Source: DATEOR01 sp035273885 (GTDB lineage: Bacteria; Actinomycetota; Thermoleophilia; Gaiellales; Gaiellaceae). Taken from it: a stretch of 19,188 nt of DNA. Shown here in pieces: positions 6,170 to 12,870 of this stretch (positions are counted from its first letter, which is position 1; every line of letters starts with the position of its first letter). Under the pieces are notes generated by a model. It was not told the origin of the DNA. It searched no databases and saw nothing but the letters and a program-made list of their open reading frames with translations. The translations under genes and the position numbers were made by a program. Where the stretch lies: NCBI GenBank assembly GCA_035273885.1, contig DATEOR010000064.1, positions 1 through 19,188 on the forward strand, written 5' to 3'.

Positions 6170-8216
6170 TCTCCCCGCTCAGCGCTCGCGCATCGAGGGC
6201 AAGCGCGCCAGACGGCGTCACGAGCAGGGGGTTGATCTCGATCTCGGCGAGGTCCGGGCGCGTCGCCGCCAGGACGGAAAGGGCTGCGATCGCCTCCGCC
6301 GCGGCGGCCTTGTCGAGCGCGGGCCGCCCGCGCGTCCCCTCGAGGATCGCGGCCCCCCGCAATGAGCGGATGAGCCCTTGTGCCTGCGCGCGATCGACCG
6401 GGGCCAGTGCGACGGCGGTGTCGTCGAGCAGCTCGGCGTAGATCCCGCCGATCCCGACGAGCACGATCGGGCCGAAGCGCGGGTCGCGGAGGCAGCCCGC
6501 GATGAGCTCGGCGCCCTCGGGAACGGGCGCCATCCGCTCGACGGAGTACCCTTCGGCAGACAGTGTTGCCATCCCTGCCAACGCCTCTTCGAGGCCCCGC
6601 TCGTCTTCGATCCCGAGCGCGACGCCGCCGGCGTCCGACTTGTGCAACGGCCCGAGCGCCTTGACCACGACCGGATAGCCGAGCTCGGACGCGGCCGCGC
6701 GGGCCTCTTCCAGGTCGGCGACTCGCTGCGCGGGCGGAACGGCGATCCCGGCGCCACCGAGGAGCTCGCGTGCCTCCCAGTAGCCAGGAACCGGTCCCGC
6801 GGGCGCGGGGGGCGGAAGCTCGGGGACACCTTGCGGGGGTTGCTCGGCCTGGTCCGCGAGCCGCGCCAGCGACCAGGCAGCCGCCTCGATCTCGCGATAG
6901 ACGGGCACACCTGCCTCCCGCAGGGCGACGAGCGACGGCGAACGCGGGTACATCGACTGGACAACGAGTGCGCGCTCGCTCTCGGCGGCCGCGCGGGCCA
7001 TGCCGAGGGCGACCTCGGTCTCCTGGGCCTGGAACTGGTCCGAGAACTCGCTGTAGCCGCCGAAATAGCCCGTCACGAGCGCGGCGTCCACCTCGCCCGA
7101 CTCGAGGATGATCCTCGTCACCTCCTCGAAGATGGTGAGGAACTGCTCGCCCGCGCCGGCGAAGTCGACCGGATTGCGCGTCGGCGCCGCGTCGGGCAGA
7201 TGCGGCGCGATCCGCCCCTGCAGCTCGGTCGAGAGCGCCGGAAGCGCGAGGCCCTCGGCAGCTGCGACGTCGGAGGCGACGATCCCGTGGCCGCCGCCGT
7301 CCCCGACGATGACGACTCTCGGCCCGCGCGGCTTGACCCGCGCGAGCTGGGCCTGCGCCAGGTCGATGAGCTCCCGCGGCGAACGCACGCGCTGCATGCC
7401 CGCCGCGCGGCAGGCAGCCTCGACGGCGGTCCCGCTGCTCACCAGGGCGCCGGTGTGTGACCGCGCCGCCTGGGCACTGACCTCCCCCGCACCGACAGTG
7501 AGCAGGATGACGGGCTTGCCGGCCTCGACCGCCTCCTGCGCCGCGCGGGCAAATGCGCGCCCGTCGCGGAAGTCCTCGCAGTAGAGGGCGATCACGCGAG
7601 TCGGCTCGTGATCGACCAGGCTCGTGACGAGCTCGCCGGCCTCGAGATCGGCCTGGTTTCCGAGCGACGCGAACCGCGAGAAGCCGAGCCCGTAGTCCTC
7701 CGCAAGCAGGGCCAGCTCGAGGGCGAGATTTCCGCTCTGGGAGACGAGCGCGATCGAACCGCCCTGCAGCTCGCTCCAGCCGAGATCGAGGCTCGAGTCC
7801 GCGTCGAAGATCCCCAGGCAATTCGGCCCGAGCAGGACGGCGCCCGCCGCGCGTACGCGCTCGACGATGGCAGCCTCGCGAGCGCGGCCCTCGTCACCCG
7901 TCTCGCCGAGCCCTGTCGTGATCCCGACGAGCGCCTTGGCCCCGGCGGCGAGGGATGCCTCGACGGCATCCTCGAACCCCTCGGCGGGCACCGAGAGGAC
8001 GACCAGCTCGGGCGGCTCGGGGAGGTCCGCAAGTGACGGGTAGGCCCGGCGCTCCAGAATCTCGCCACCGTTTCGGTTGACCAGGTAGACCGAGCGGCGC
8101 TTCACGCCCCTGAGCGCGCCGAGCGCCAGCCGGTTCCCCCACTTCGCGGGATCATTCGAGGCCCCGAGGATCGCGACGGAACGGGGGTTGAAGAGCGGCC
8201 GGAGGTCCCGGCTCAA
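6150..8216 (-). CDS. Acetate/acyl-CoA ligase (ADP-forming), fused alpha-beta subunits
   Basis: Single-chain NDP-forming acyl-CoA synthetase, 688 aa, converting a carboxylic acid, CoA and ATP to acyl-CoA, ADP and phosphate, or the reverse. N-terminal CoA-binding domain (LFNPRSVAILGAS, about 8-20), two succinyl-CoA-synthetase-like domains (VSQSGNLALE, 158-167), the phosphorylated His254 in SHTGAL, then a proline-rich linker (about 460-477) and a C-terminal ATP-grasp domain (from about 478) with VVVKALGPLHKSDAGGV. His525 corresponds to the second relay histidine of ADP-forming acetyl-CoA synthetases. EIEINPLLV closes the domain. The start is TTG in a TTGA overlap with the acyl-CoA dehydrogenase stop; it is accepted because the N-terminus fits the family and no later start does. 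The acyl specificity is unknown; the neighbours suggest medium or branched acids. Confidence 0.92.
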   Translation of the reverse strand: MSRDLRPLFNPRSVAILGASNDPAKWGNRLALGALRGVKRRSVYLVNRNGGEILERRAYPSLADLPEPPELVVLSVPAEGFEDAVEASLAAGAKALVGITTGLGETGDEGRAREAAIVERVRAAGAVLLGPNCLGIFDADSSLDLGWSELQGGSIALVSQSGNLALELALLAEDYGLGFSRFASLGNQADLEAGELVTSLVDHEPTRVIALYCEDFRDGRAFARAAQEAVEAGKPVILLTVGAGEVSAQAARSHTGALVSSGTAVEAACRAAGMQRVRSPRELIDLAQAQLARVKPRGPRVVIVGDGGGHGIVASDVAAAEGLALPALSTELQGRIAPHLPDAAPTRNPVDFAGAGEQFLTIFEEVTRIILESGEVDAALVTGYFGGYSEFSDQFQAQETEVALGMARAAAESERALVVQSMYPRSPSLVALREAGVPVYREIEAAAWSLARLADQAEQPPQGVPELPPPAPAGPVPGYWEARELLGGAGIAVPPAQRVADLEEARAAASELGYPVVVKALGPLHKSDAGGVALGIEDERGLEEALAGMATLSAEGYSVERMAPVPEGAELIAGCLRDPRFGPIVLVGIGGIYAELLDDTAVALAPVDRAQAQGLIRSLRGAAILEGTRGRPALDKAAAAEAIAALSVLAATRPDLAEIEINPLLVTPSGALALDARALSGENGAVAR

Positions 8217-9379
8217 GACTCGAGAAGGCGTCGCGAGATGATGAGGCGCTGGATGTCGGAGGTGCCCTCCTCGATCTCCTCGAGCTTGGCATCACGCATC
8301 CACTTCTCGACCGGGTACTCGCGCGAATAGCCCCAGCCGCCCAGAGTTTGGACGGCGGCCCAGGTGCACCACATCGCGGTCTCGGATGCGAAGAGCTTCG
8401 CCATCGACGCCTCCAGGGAGGCCGGCTCGCCCGCGTCCAGCTTGCGGGCCGCGCGCCACACGAGGAGCCGCGCTGCATCCACCCGCGTCGCCATGTCTGC
8501 GAGGCGGAAGGCAACCGCCTGGTGCTCGGCGATGGGCTTACCGAACTGCTCGCGGGACTTGGAGTACTCGACCGCATACTCGAGCGCCGCGCGCGCTAGC
8601 CCGGTCGCGGCCGCGCCGAGGGTGACGCGCGAGCGGTCGAACGTGTGCATGAGCCCGTAGAAGCCCTGGCCCTCGTCGCCGAGGCGCCGGTCGGCCGAGA
8701 GCTCGACGTCCTCGAGGAACATCTCCGCGTTCAGGATCGCCCGCTGCCCCATCTTCTTCATGGGGGCGCCGAAGCTGACTCCCGGATCGTCCTTCTCGAC
8801 GACGAAAGCCGTCACGCCCTTGGAGCGCGTGCCGGGGGCCACCGTCGCGAAGACGACGTAGAAGTCGGCGACGCCGCCGTTCGAGATCCAGCTCTTCTGC
8901 CCGCGAAGGACATAGCCCTCGCCGGACTTCGTCGCCGCGGTCTGGATGGACGCGGCGTCGGAGCCGGCGCCGGGCTCGGTCGTGGCGAGCGCCGTCAGCA
9001 CCGGCTTGTCGCCGGTCAGTGGCTCGATCCAGCGGCGCTTCTGCTCGTCGGTTCCGAGTGCCAGCAGAGGCTCCGCGAAGAACCCGCCGGAGGTGACGAG
9101 GTTCCCGATCCCGGAACAGCCCCAGCAGAGCTCTTCCTGGACGATGCAGCCGGTGAGGCAGTCGGTCATGCCGCCGCCGCCGAACTCCTCCGGGAGCATG
9201 AACGAGGTGATGCCGACCTCGGCGGCCTTGTACCAGACCCCCCACGGCATCTCGGTGTCCGCCTCGTCGACGGCCTGGGAGACCGGCCGGATCTCCCGTT
9301 GCGCGAACTCGCGGCAGAGCGCCTGGATCTCGCGCTGCTCGTCGGAGAGGCCGAACGGCTCGGAGGCGACCTTGCTCAC
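8213..9379 (-). CDS. Acyl-CoA dehydrogenase
   Basis: FAD flavoenzyme introducing the alpha-beta double bond into acyl-CoA, passing electrons to ETF; 388 aa, normal family length. Visible motifs: N-terminal helical domain with PEEFGGGGM, the FAD/substrate segment TALATTEPGAGSDAASI followed by KSWISNGG, the FDRSRVTLGAAATGLA helix, SREQFGKPIAEHQAVAFRLADM, QTLGGWGYSREYPVEKWMRDAKL, and the catalytic base Glu371 in EEGTSDIQR. The start is GTG at 9379. Upstream on this strand is TAGGAT, six bases from the GTG; it could be a -10 box for a leaderless mRNA, or its AGGA could be a weak Shine-Dalgarno. The gene lies 23 bp after the preceding SDR and overlaps the synthetase by 4 nt. Chain-length preference cannot be read. 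Confidence 0.95.
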   Translation of the reverse strand: MSKVASEPFGLSDEQREIQALCREFAQREIRPVSQAVDEADTEMPWGVWYKAAEVGITSFMLPEEFGGGGMTDCLTGCIVQEELCWGCSGIGNLVTSGGFFAEPLLALGTDEQKRRWIEPLTGDKPVLTALATTEPGAGSDAASIQTAATKSGEGYVLRGQKSWISNGGVADFYVVFATVAPGTRSKGVTAFVVEKDDPGVSFGAPMKKMGQRAILNAEMFLEDVELSADRRLGDEGQGFYGLMHTFDRSRVTLGAAATGLARAALEYAVEYSKSREQFGKPIAEHQAVAFRLADMATRVDAARLLVWRAARKLDAGEPASLEASMAKLFASETAMWCTWAAVQTLGGWGYSREYPVEKWMRDAKLEEIEEGTSDIQRLIISRRLLES

Positions 9380-9385
9380 GCGCCC

Positions 9386-9391
9386 ATCCTA
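9386..9391 (-). promoter_or_regulatory. Putative -10 box of acyl-CoA dehydrogenase (leaderless type)
   Basis: TAGGAT on the minus strand, six bases upstream of the GTG start, in a 23-bp intergenic gap. Position and TANNNT form fit a promoter whose transcript begins at the start codon. No -35 match is seen. The AGGA inside it could alternatively act as a Shine-Dalgarno. Confidence 0.35.
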
Positions 9392-9402
9392 AGCCGTTCG
9401 AT

Positions 9403-10161
9403 TCACCACACCGCGCCGAGCGCGACCGTGATCCCCTCGGCGTTGACGCCGCTGGCCTCCTCGCTCGCGAGAAAGGCGATCGTCGCCGCGATCTCCTCGG
9501 CCGCGACGACCCGGCCGGCCGGGTACTCGGCGTCGCGCTCGGCCCAGACCTGATTCACGGTGATCCCGCGGCGCTCCGCCTCGACCGTGGCCGAGCGCTC
9601 GGCCATCGCCGTCCGCACCCAACCCGGGAGAACCGCGTTGCAGGTGACGCCGAACGGGCCGAGATCCTGCGCGACCGCACGCATGAGCCCCATGAGCCCG
9701 TGCTTCGAGGCCGTGTACGCCGAGTTCGCCGGCGAGCCGAGCTCGCCGGACGTGGAGCTCACCATGACGATGCGGCCCCAGCCTCGCTCCTTCATGTCTC
9801 GAGCGGCGAGCCGCGTGAGGAAGAAGGGGCCGTCGAGGTTGACCGCCATCGTCGCGCGCCACACGGCGGGGTCCTGCTCCCAGATGGGCTTCTCGTCCGC
9901 CGAGCCGATCCCGGCGTTCAGCACGAGGATCTCGACGGGCCCGAGCCTCCGGTGAGCCTCTTCGACGACGTGCTCACAGCCCTCTTCGGTGGCAACCGTC
10001 TCCACCAGCACCTCGACAGGCGCCTCGGCGGCGAGCGAGGCGAGCTCCTCCTCGGTCCGCGAAACGCCGAGCACGCGCGCCCCCCGGGCGGCGAGCACGA
10101 GCGCAGTCGCGCGGCCGATGCCGCGGCCGGCGCCCGTGACGATCGCGACGCGTCCTTTCAT
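9403..10161 (-). CDS. Classical SDR-family oxidoreductase (hydroxyacyl-CoA dehydrogenase / 3-oxoacyl reductase-like)
   Basis: NAD(P)-dependent alcohol dehydrogenase/ketoreductase, 252 aa. Cofactor motif TGAGRGIG (9-16), structural NAG (82-84), catalytic Ser136 region, and canonical YTASK (Tyr149, Lys153). The C-terminus ending in A-L-G-A-V-W is slightly unusual, but the length is normal. Its place between a cytochrome gene and an acyl-CoA dehydrogenase suggests 3-hydroxyacyl-CoA oxidation, but classical SDRs act on many substrates and sequence alone does not settle it. The ATG lies 12 bp after the cytochrome stop; a TAGAGT overlapping that stop sits nine bases upstream and there is no Shine-Dalgarno. 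Confidence 0.9.
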   Translation of the reverse strand: MKGRVAIVTGAGRGIGRATALVLAARGARVLGVSRTEEELASLAAEAPVEVLVETVATEEGCEHVVEEAHRRLGPVEILVLNAGIGSADEKPIWEQDPAVWRATMAVNLDGPFFLTRLAARDMKERGWGRIVMVSSTSGELGSPANSAYTASKHGLMGLMRAVAQDLGPFGVTCNAVLPGWVRTAMAERSATVEAERRGITVNQVWAERDAEYPAGRVVAAEEIAATIAFLASEEASGVNAEGITVALGAVW

Positions 10162-10173
10162 GCCAGCCCGACT

Positions 10174-10947
10174 CTAGGGCTTCAGCGTGTCGATGTACGC
10201 AACGAGCGCGTCGTAGTCGGCCTCGGTGAGGATTCCTCCCCAGTGCGGCATGCTCACGATGGGAGCTCTTCCCAGGACGCTGCCCGTCCGGATGATCTCC
10301 TTGATCTTTGCCGGTGTGTCGAACTCGTTGCGAAAGTCGATTCCCGAGAGAGGCGGGATCGTCTCGTCCGGCGACTGCGGATTTGGAACGCCGCCGAGCC
10401 CATTCGGGCCGTGGCAGTTGATGCACCCGAACTTGACGTAGAGCGCGGCGCCCGCGACAGCCTGGCCCTGCCCTTGCGGAACGGCCACCGGGACGGCATC
10501 CGGGACCGCCGGAAGGCCCGCCTGCAGATAGGCGACGAGGTCGGAGACCTGCTGCCTGGAGATCACCTCGCCCCAGACAGGCATGTACGGCTTGGTCGGA
10601 TTCGCCGACTCGCCGAGACCGTGATCGATGATCTGGCGAAGCTGCGCGACGGTTTCCTCCTTCCCGACCGCCGTCAGGGCCGGCACGTCCGGCGAAACGC
10701 CGCCCTTGCCCTGCTCTCCGTGGCACTGGGCGCATGCGAACTGAACGAATTCGTGAGCTCCGGCGGCGACGGCGGGGTCGATCTGCTCGACCGGGGCACT
10801 CGTCGTGGCGCCCGCCGAGGTCACCGTGACCGCCGCCGTCGGCCGCGTCGAGTGCCCGGCCGCCCAGGCGACGATGCCGACCGTCGCAACCACGACGATC
10901 ACCAGTGCGGCGAGAAGAGCGAGAAGGGCGTCGTCGCGCTTGCCCAT
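10174..10947 (-). CDS. Membrane-anchored diheme cytochrome c
   Basis: Electron carrier with two class I cytochrome c domains facing the outside of the membrane, 257 aa. An uncleaved N-terminal membrane helix (about residues 8-30) is followed by an Ala/Thr/Val-rich tether to about residue 55. Domain 1 has CAQCH (72-76) with Met122 in YMPVWG as likely axial ligand; domain 2 has CINCH (175-179) with Met233 in SMPHWGG. The two halves are about 100 residues each and probably arose by duplication. It is the first gene of the minus-strand run that continues into SDR, acyl-CoA dehydrogenase and synthetase genes, and is divergent from a flavin oxidoreductase. The ATG has no Shine-Dalgarno but TAGGGT seven bases upstream. 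Its redox partner is not evident from the neighbours. Confidence 0.93.
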   Translation of the reverse strand: MGKRDDALLALLAALVIVVVATVGIVAWAAGHSTRPTAAVTVTSAGATTSAPVEQIDPAVAAGAHEFVQFACAQCHGEQGKGGVSPDVPALTAVGKEETVAQLRQIIDHGLGESANPTKPYMPVWGEVISRQQVSDLVAYLQAGLPAVPDAVPVAVPQGQGQAVAGAALYVKFGCINCHGPNGLGGVPNPQSPDETIPPLSGIDFRNEFDTPAKIKEIIRTGSVLGRAPIVSMPHWGGILTEADYDALVAYIDTLKP

Positions 10948-10954
10948 GGGCGCG

Positions 10955-10960
10955 ACCCTA
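10955..10960 (-). promoter_or_regulatory. Putative -10 box of the cytochrome c gene (leaderless type)
   Basis: TAGGGT on the minus strand, seven bases before the ATG, within the 87-bp divergent region 10948-11034. No Shine-Dalgarno precedes this ATG, which fits a transcript starting at or next to the start codon. No good -35 box is visible. Confidence 0.4.
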
Positions 10961-11034
10961 CGTCAAGCGCCGCGGCGATTCATCGGGGAACAGCCGTACA
11001 CGCCGTCGTGGAGAAGCCGCAGCCTTAGGAGCCC

Positions 11035-12177
11035 GTGTCGTCCGCGTCAACGAGGGAGAATCTATGCGTGCCAGGAGACTCGGCTCAGGTCGTGATCGTA
11101 GGCGGCGGCGCCATGGGCACCAGCACGGCCTTTCACCTCGCGCAGCTCGGGGTCACCGATGTCGTGCTCTGCGAGCGGGAGACCCTCGGGAGCGGATCGA
11201 CGAGCAAGTCCGCGGGCGGCATCCGGGCGCAGTTCGCGGACGAGATCAACATTCGCATCGCGCTGATCTCCCTGCTCGAGTTCCGCAACTTCGAGGAGAG
11301 GGTCGGGACGAACATCGACTTCCGCGAGACGGGTTACCTCTTCCTCCTCGACTCCGACGAGGACGTGGGCCGCTTTCGCGAAGCGGTCGGTCTCCAGGGG
11401 TCGCTCGGCGTGCTCTCGACCGAGCTGACGCTCGACGAGGTCCTCGAGCTCGTCCCGCAGGTCAACACGGAAGGGCTCCGCGGCGCCACCTACTGTCCGC
11501 GCGACGGCTTCGCGACGCCGGAGGCAGTCGTTCGAGGCTACGCGGCGGCCGCGGCCGAGAAGGGCGTCCGCATCAAGCAGGGCGTCGACGTGACCCGGAT
11601 CCCGGTGCTCGGGAACAAGATCCTCGGCGTCGACACGACCGAGGGGCGCATCAAGACCGACACGGTCGTCTGCACCGCAGGCGTGTGGTCGAAGGACGTG
11701 GCCGCGCTCGTCGGCATCAACCTCCCCGTCGAAGGCGAGGTGCGCTGGATGCACTACACCCCCGAGGCGCCGGGGCTCCCCGACGTCGTCCCGCTGACGG
11801 TCGACTTCTCGACCGGCTTCTACTTCCACCGCGAGGGCCCCGGCCTGGTATTCGGTGGGCGCGAGCCGACAATCGAAGGCGTGGCGACGCAGGGAACCCG
11901 CCGGCTGCCGATACTCGAGGAGCTTCCGATCCAGTCCTCGTGGTGGGGCTACTACGAGATGAGCCCGGATCACAACGCGATCGTGGGCGAGGCGGTCGAG
12001 CCGTCGCGCTTCCTGTACGCGACGGGCTTCTCCGGCCACGGCTTCCAGCAGAGCCCGGCAATCGGCGAGTACCTCGCCGAGCGCGTGATCGGCGCCAGGC
12101 CCACACTCGACCTCTCCATGTTCTCCGCCGCCCGTTTCGAGCAAGGAGAGCCCCGAGAGGAAGCCTTCGTCATCTAG
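11035..12177 (+). CDS. FAD-dependent oxidoreductase, DAO family (sarcosine oxidase beta-like)
   Basis: Flavoenzyme of the D-amino-acid oxidase/sarcosine oxidase superfamily, 380 aa, expected to oxidise a secondary or N-methylated amine or amino acid. N-terminal ADP-binding motif VVIVGGGAMGTSTAFHLAQLG (about 19-39), the class-typical GSGSTSKSAGGIRAQF (53-68), and a C-terminal FAD-contact segment ending GFSGHGFQQSPAIGEYLAE. The Cys that binds flavin covalently in monomeric sarcosine oxidase is not seen in GYYEMSPDHN, so FAD is probably non-covalent. The GTG at 11035 has AGGAG only three bases away. An in-frame GTG at 11068 (GAGGGAG at 11052-11058, giving a six-residue lead to the Rossmann strand) is an equally good or better start. 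No signal peptide, so cytoplasmic. The histidine phosphatase gene follows after 9 bp. Confidence 0.88.
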   Translation: MSSASTRENLCVPGDSAQVVIVGGGAMGTSTAFHLAQLGVTDVVLCERETLGSGSTSKSAGGIRAQFADEINIRIALISLLEFRNFEERVGTNIDFRETGYLFLLDSDEDVGRFREAVGLQGSLGVLSTELTLDEVLELVPQVNTEGLRGATYCPRDGFATPEAVVRGYAAAAAEKGVRIKQGVDVTRIPVLGNKILGVDTTEGRIKTDTVVCTAGVWSKDVAALVGINLPVEGEVRWMHYTPEAPGLPDVVPLTVDFSTGFYFHREGPGLVFGGREPTIEGVATQGTRRLPILEELPIQSSWWGYYEMSPDHNAIVGEAVEPSRFLYATGFSGHGFQQSPAIGEYLAERVIGARPTLDLSMFSAARFEQGEPREEAFVI

Positions 12178-12186
12178 CCTCCCGGC

Positions 12187-12771
12187 GTGCGGCTCTTCGT
12201 CTTCGCCCGGCACGGCGAGTCCGTGCTCAACTTCGAGCGCCGGATCAACGGCGACCCCTCGGTCGACGTGCAGCTCACCGAGGAAGGCAGGTCACAGGCG
12301 CACAAGCTCGGCGTCGAGATTGCCAACATCGGCGTCGACCTCTGCGTCCACACGCGCTTTTCGAGGACGAAGGAGACCGCTGAGATCGCGCTCGCGGGTC
12401 GCGAAGTGCCCTTGGTCGAGGAGCCCCTCCTCGACGACATCGACGTGGGCGACCTCGAGGGGGAGACGCTCGAGGCCTACCGGGCCTGGAAGCACTCCCA
12501 CGCGCGCGAGGTGCCGTTCCCGGGCGGGGAGAGCCTCGACGACGCCGCGCTGCGCTACGCCCAGTCGTTTCGGAAGCTCCTCGCGCTCCCCCACGACACC
12601 GTGCTCATCATTACGCACGAGATCCCGATTCGCTACGCGCTGAACGGCGCAAGCGGCTCGGACTCCCTCGACGGTCCGGCGCACGAGGTCGAGAACGCCG
12701 TCGCCTACCTCTTCGACGACGAGTCGCTCGCCCGGGCCGTGGACGGCATCGAGACGATTCTCGCGGGGTAG
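12187..12771 (+). CDS. Histidine phosphatase family protein (phosphoglycerate mutase-like)
   Basis: Phosphatase of the branch-1 histidine phosphatase superfamily, 194 aa. Nucleophile His9 in ARHGES, Asn15, second phosphate-binding Arg60 in SRTKETA, acid/base Glu near residue 91 (GDLEGET) and second catalytic His144 in IITHEIPIRYA are all present, so it should be active. Size and arrangement suit a broad-specificity or alpha-ribazole-phosphatase-like enzyme rather than glycolytic mutase. GTG start 9 bp after the flavoenzyme stop; the upstream TAGCCT overlapping that stop is six bases from the GTG. It ends just before the TPP riboswitch and so should not itself be under that switch. Substrate unknown. 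Confidence 0.88.
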   Translation: MRLFVFARHGESVLNFERRINGDPSVDVQLTEEGRSQAHKLGVEIANIGVDLCVHTRFSRTKETAEIALAGREVPLVEEPLLDDIDVGDLEGETLEAYRAWKHSHAREVPFPGGESLDDAALRYAQSFRKLLALPHDTVLIITHEIPIRYALNGASGSDSLDGPAHEVENAVAYLFDDESLARAVDGIETILAG

Positions 12772-12787
12772 ACTCGGACCCGCACGA

Positions 12788-12868
12788 CCGGGGAGCCGCC
12801 GAGCGGCTGAGAGTGGGCCAAGCGCCCTGACCCGAGAACCTGATCTGGGTAATGCCAGCGAAGGGAGG
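12788..12868 (+). promoter_or_regulatory. TPP riboswitch (THI element)
   Basis: Thiamine pyrophosphate aptamer in the leader of the NCS1 transporter. Conserved pieces are all present in order: GGGGAGC (12790-12796), a 6-bp stem AGCCGC/GCGGCT (12794-12799 and 12803-12808), CTGAGA (12807-12812), an optional hairpin GGGC/GCCC (12815-12818 and 12824-12827), then ACCTGATCTGGGTAAT (12838-12853) and GCCAGCGAAGGGA (12854-12866). The 3' end of the aptamer contains the purine-rich GGGAGG (12863-12868) directly before the ATG at 12871. TPP binding should therefore hide the ribosome-binding site and lower translation. No terminator stem is seen between aptamer and gene. The P1 helix is not obvious. Confidence 0.96.
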
Positions 12869-12870
12869 AA

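Noticed and set aside
5887..7821. Long minus-strand frame of 644 codons across the synthetase gene
   Set aside because: Arg/Gly/Pro-rich low-complexity translation, a GC-rich shadow of the ADP-forming synthetase in another frame, with no recognisable motifs until it merges into the SDR shadow.
11035..12177. Flavoenzyme as ThiO (glycine oxidase of thiazole synthesis), given the nearby TPP riboswitch
   Set aside because: The riboswitch lies downstream, not in front of it, and the GSGSTSKSAGGIRAQF segment fits sarcosine-oxidase-beta-like proteins rather than the ThiO AS-x-AAAGML type motif.
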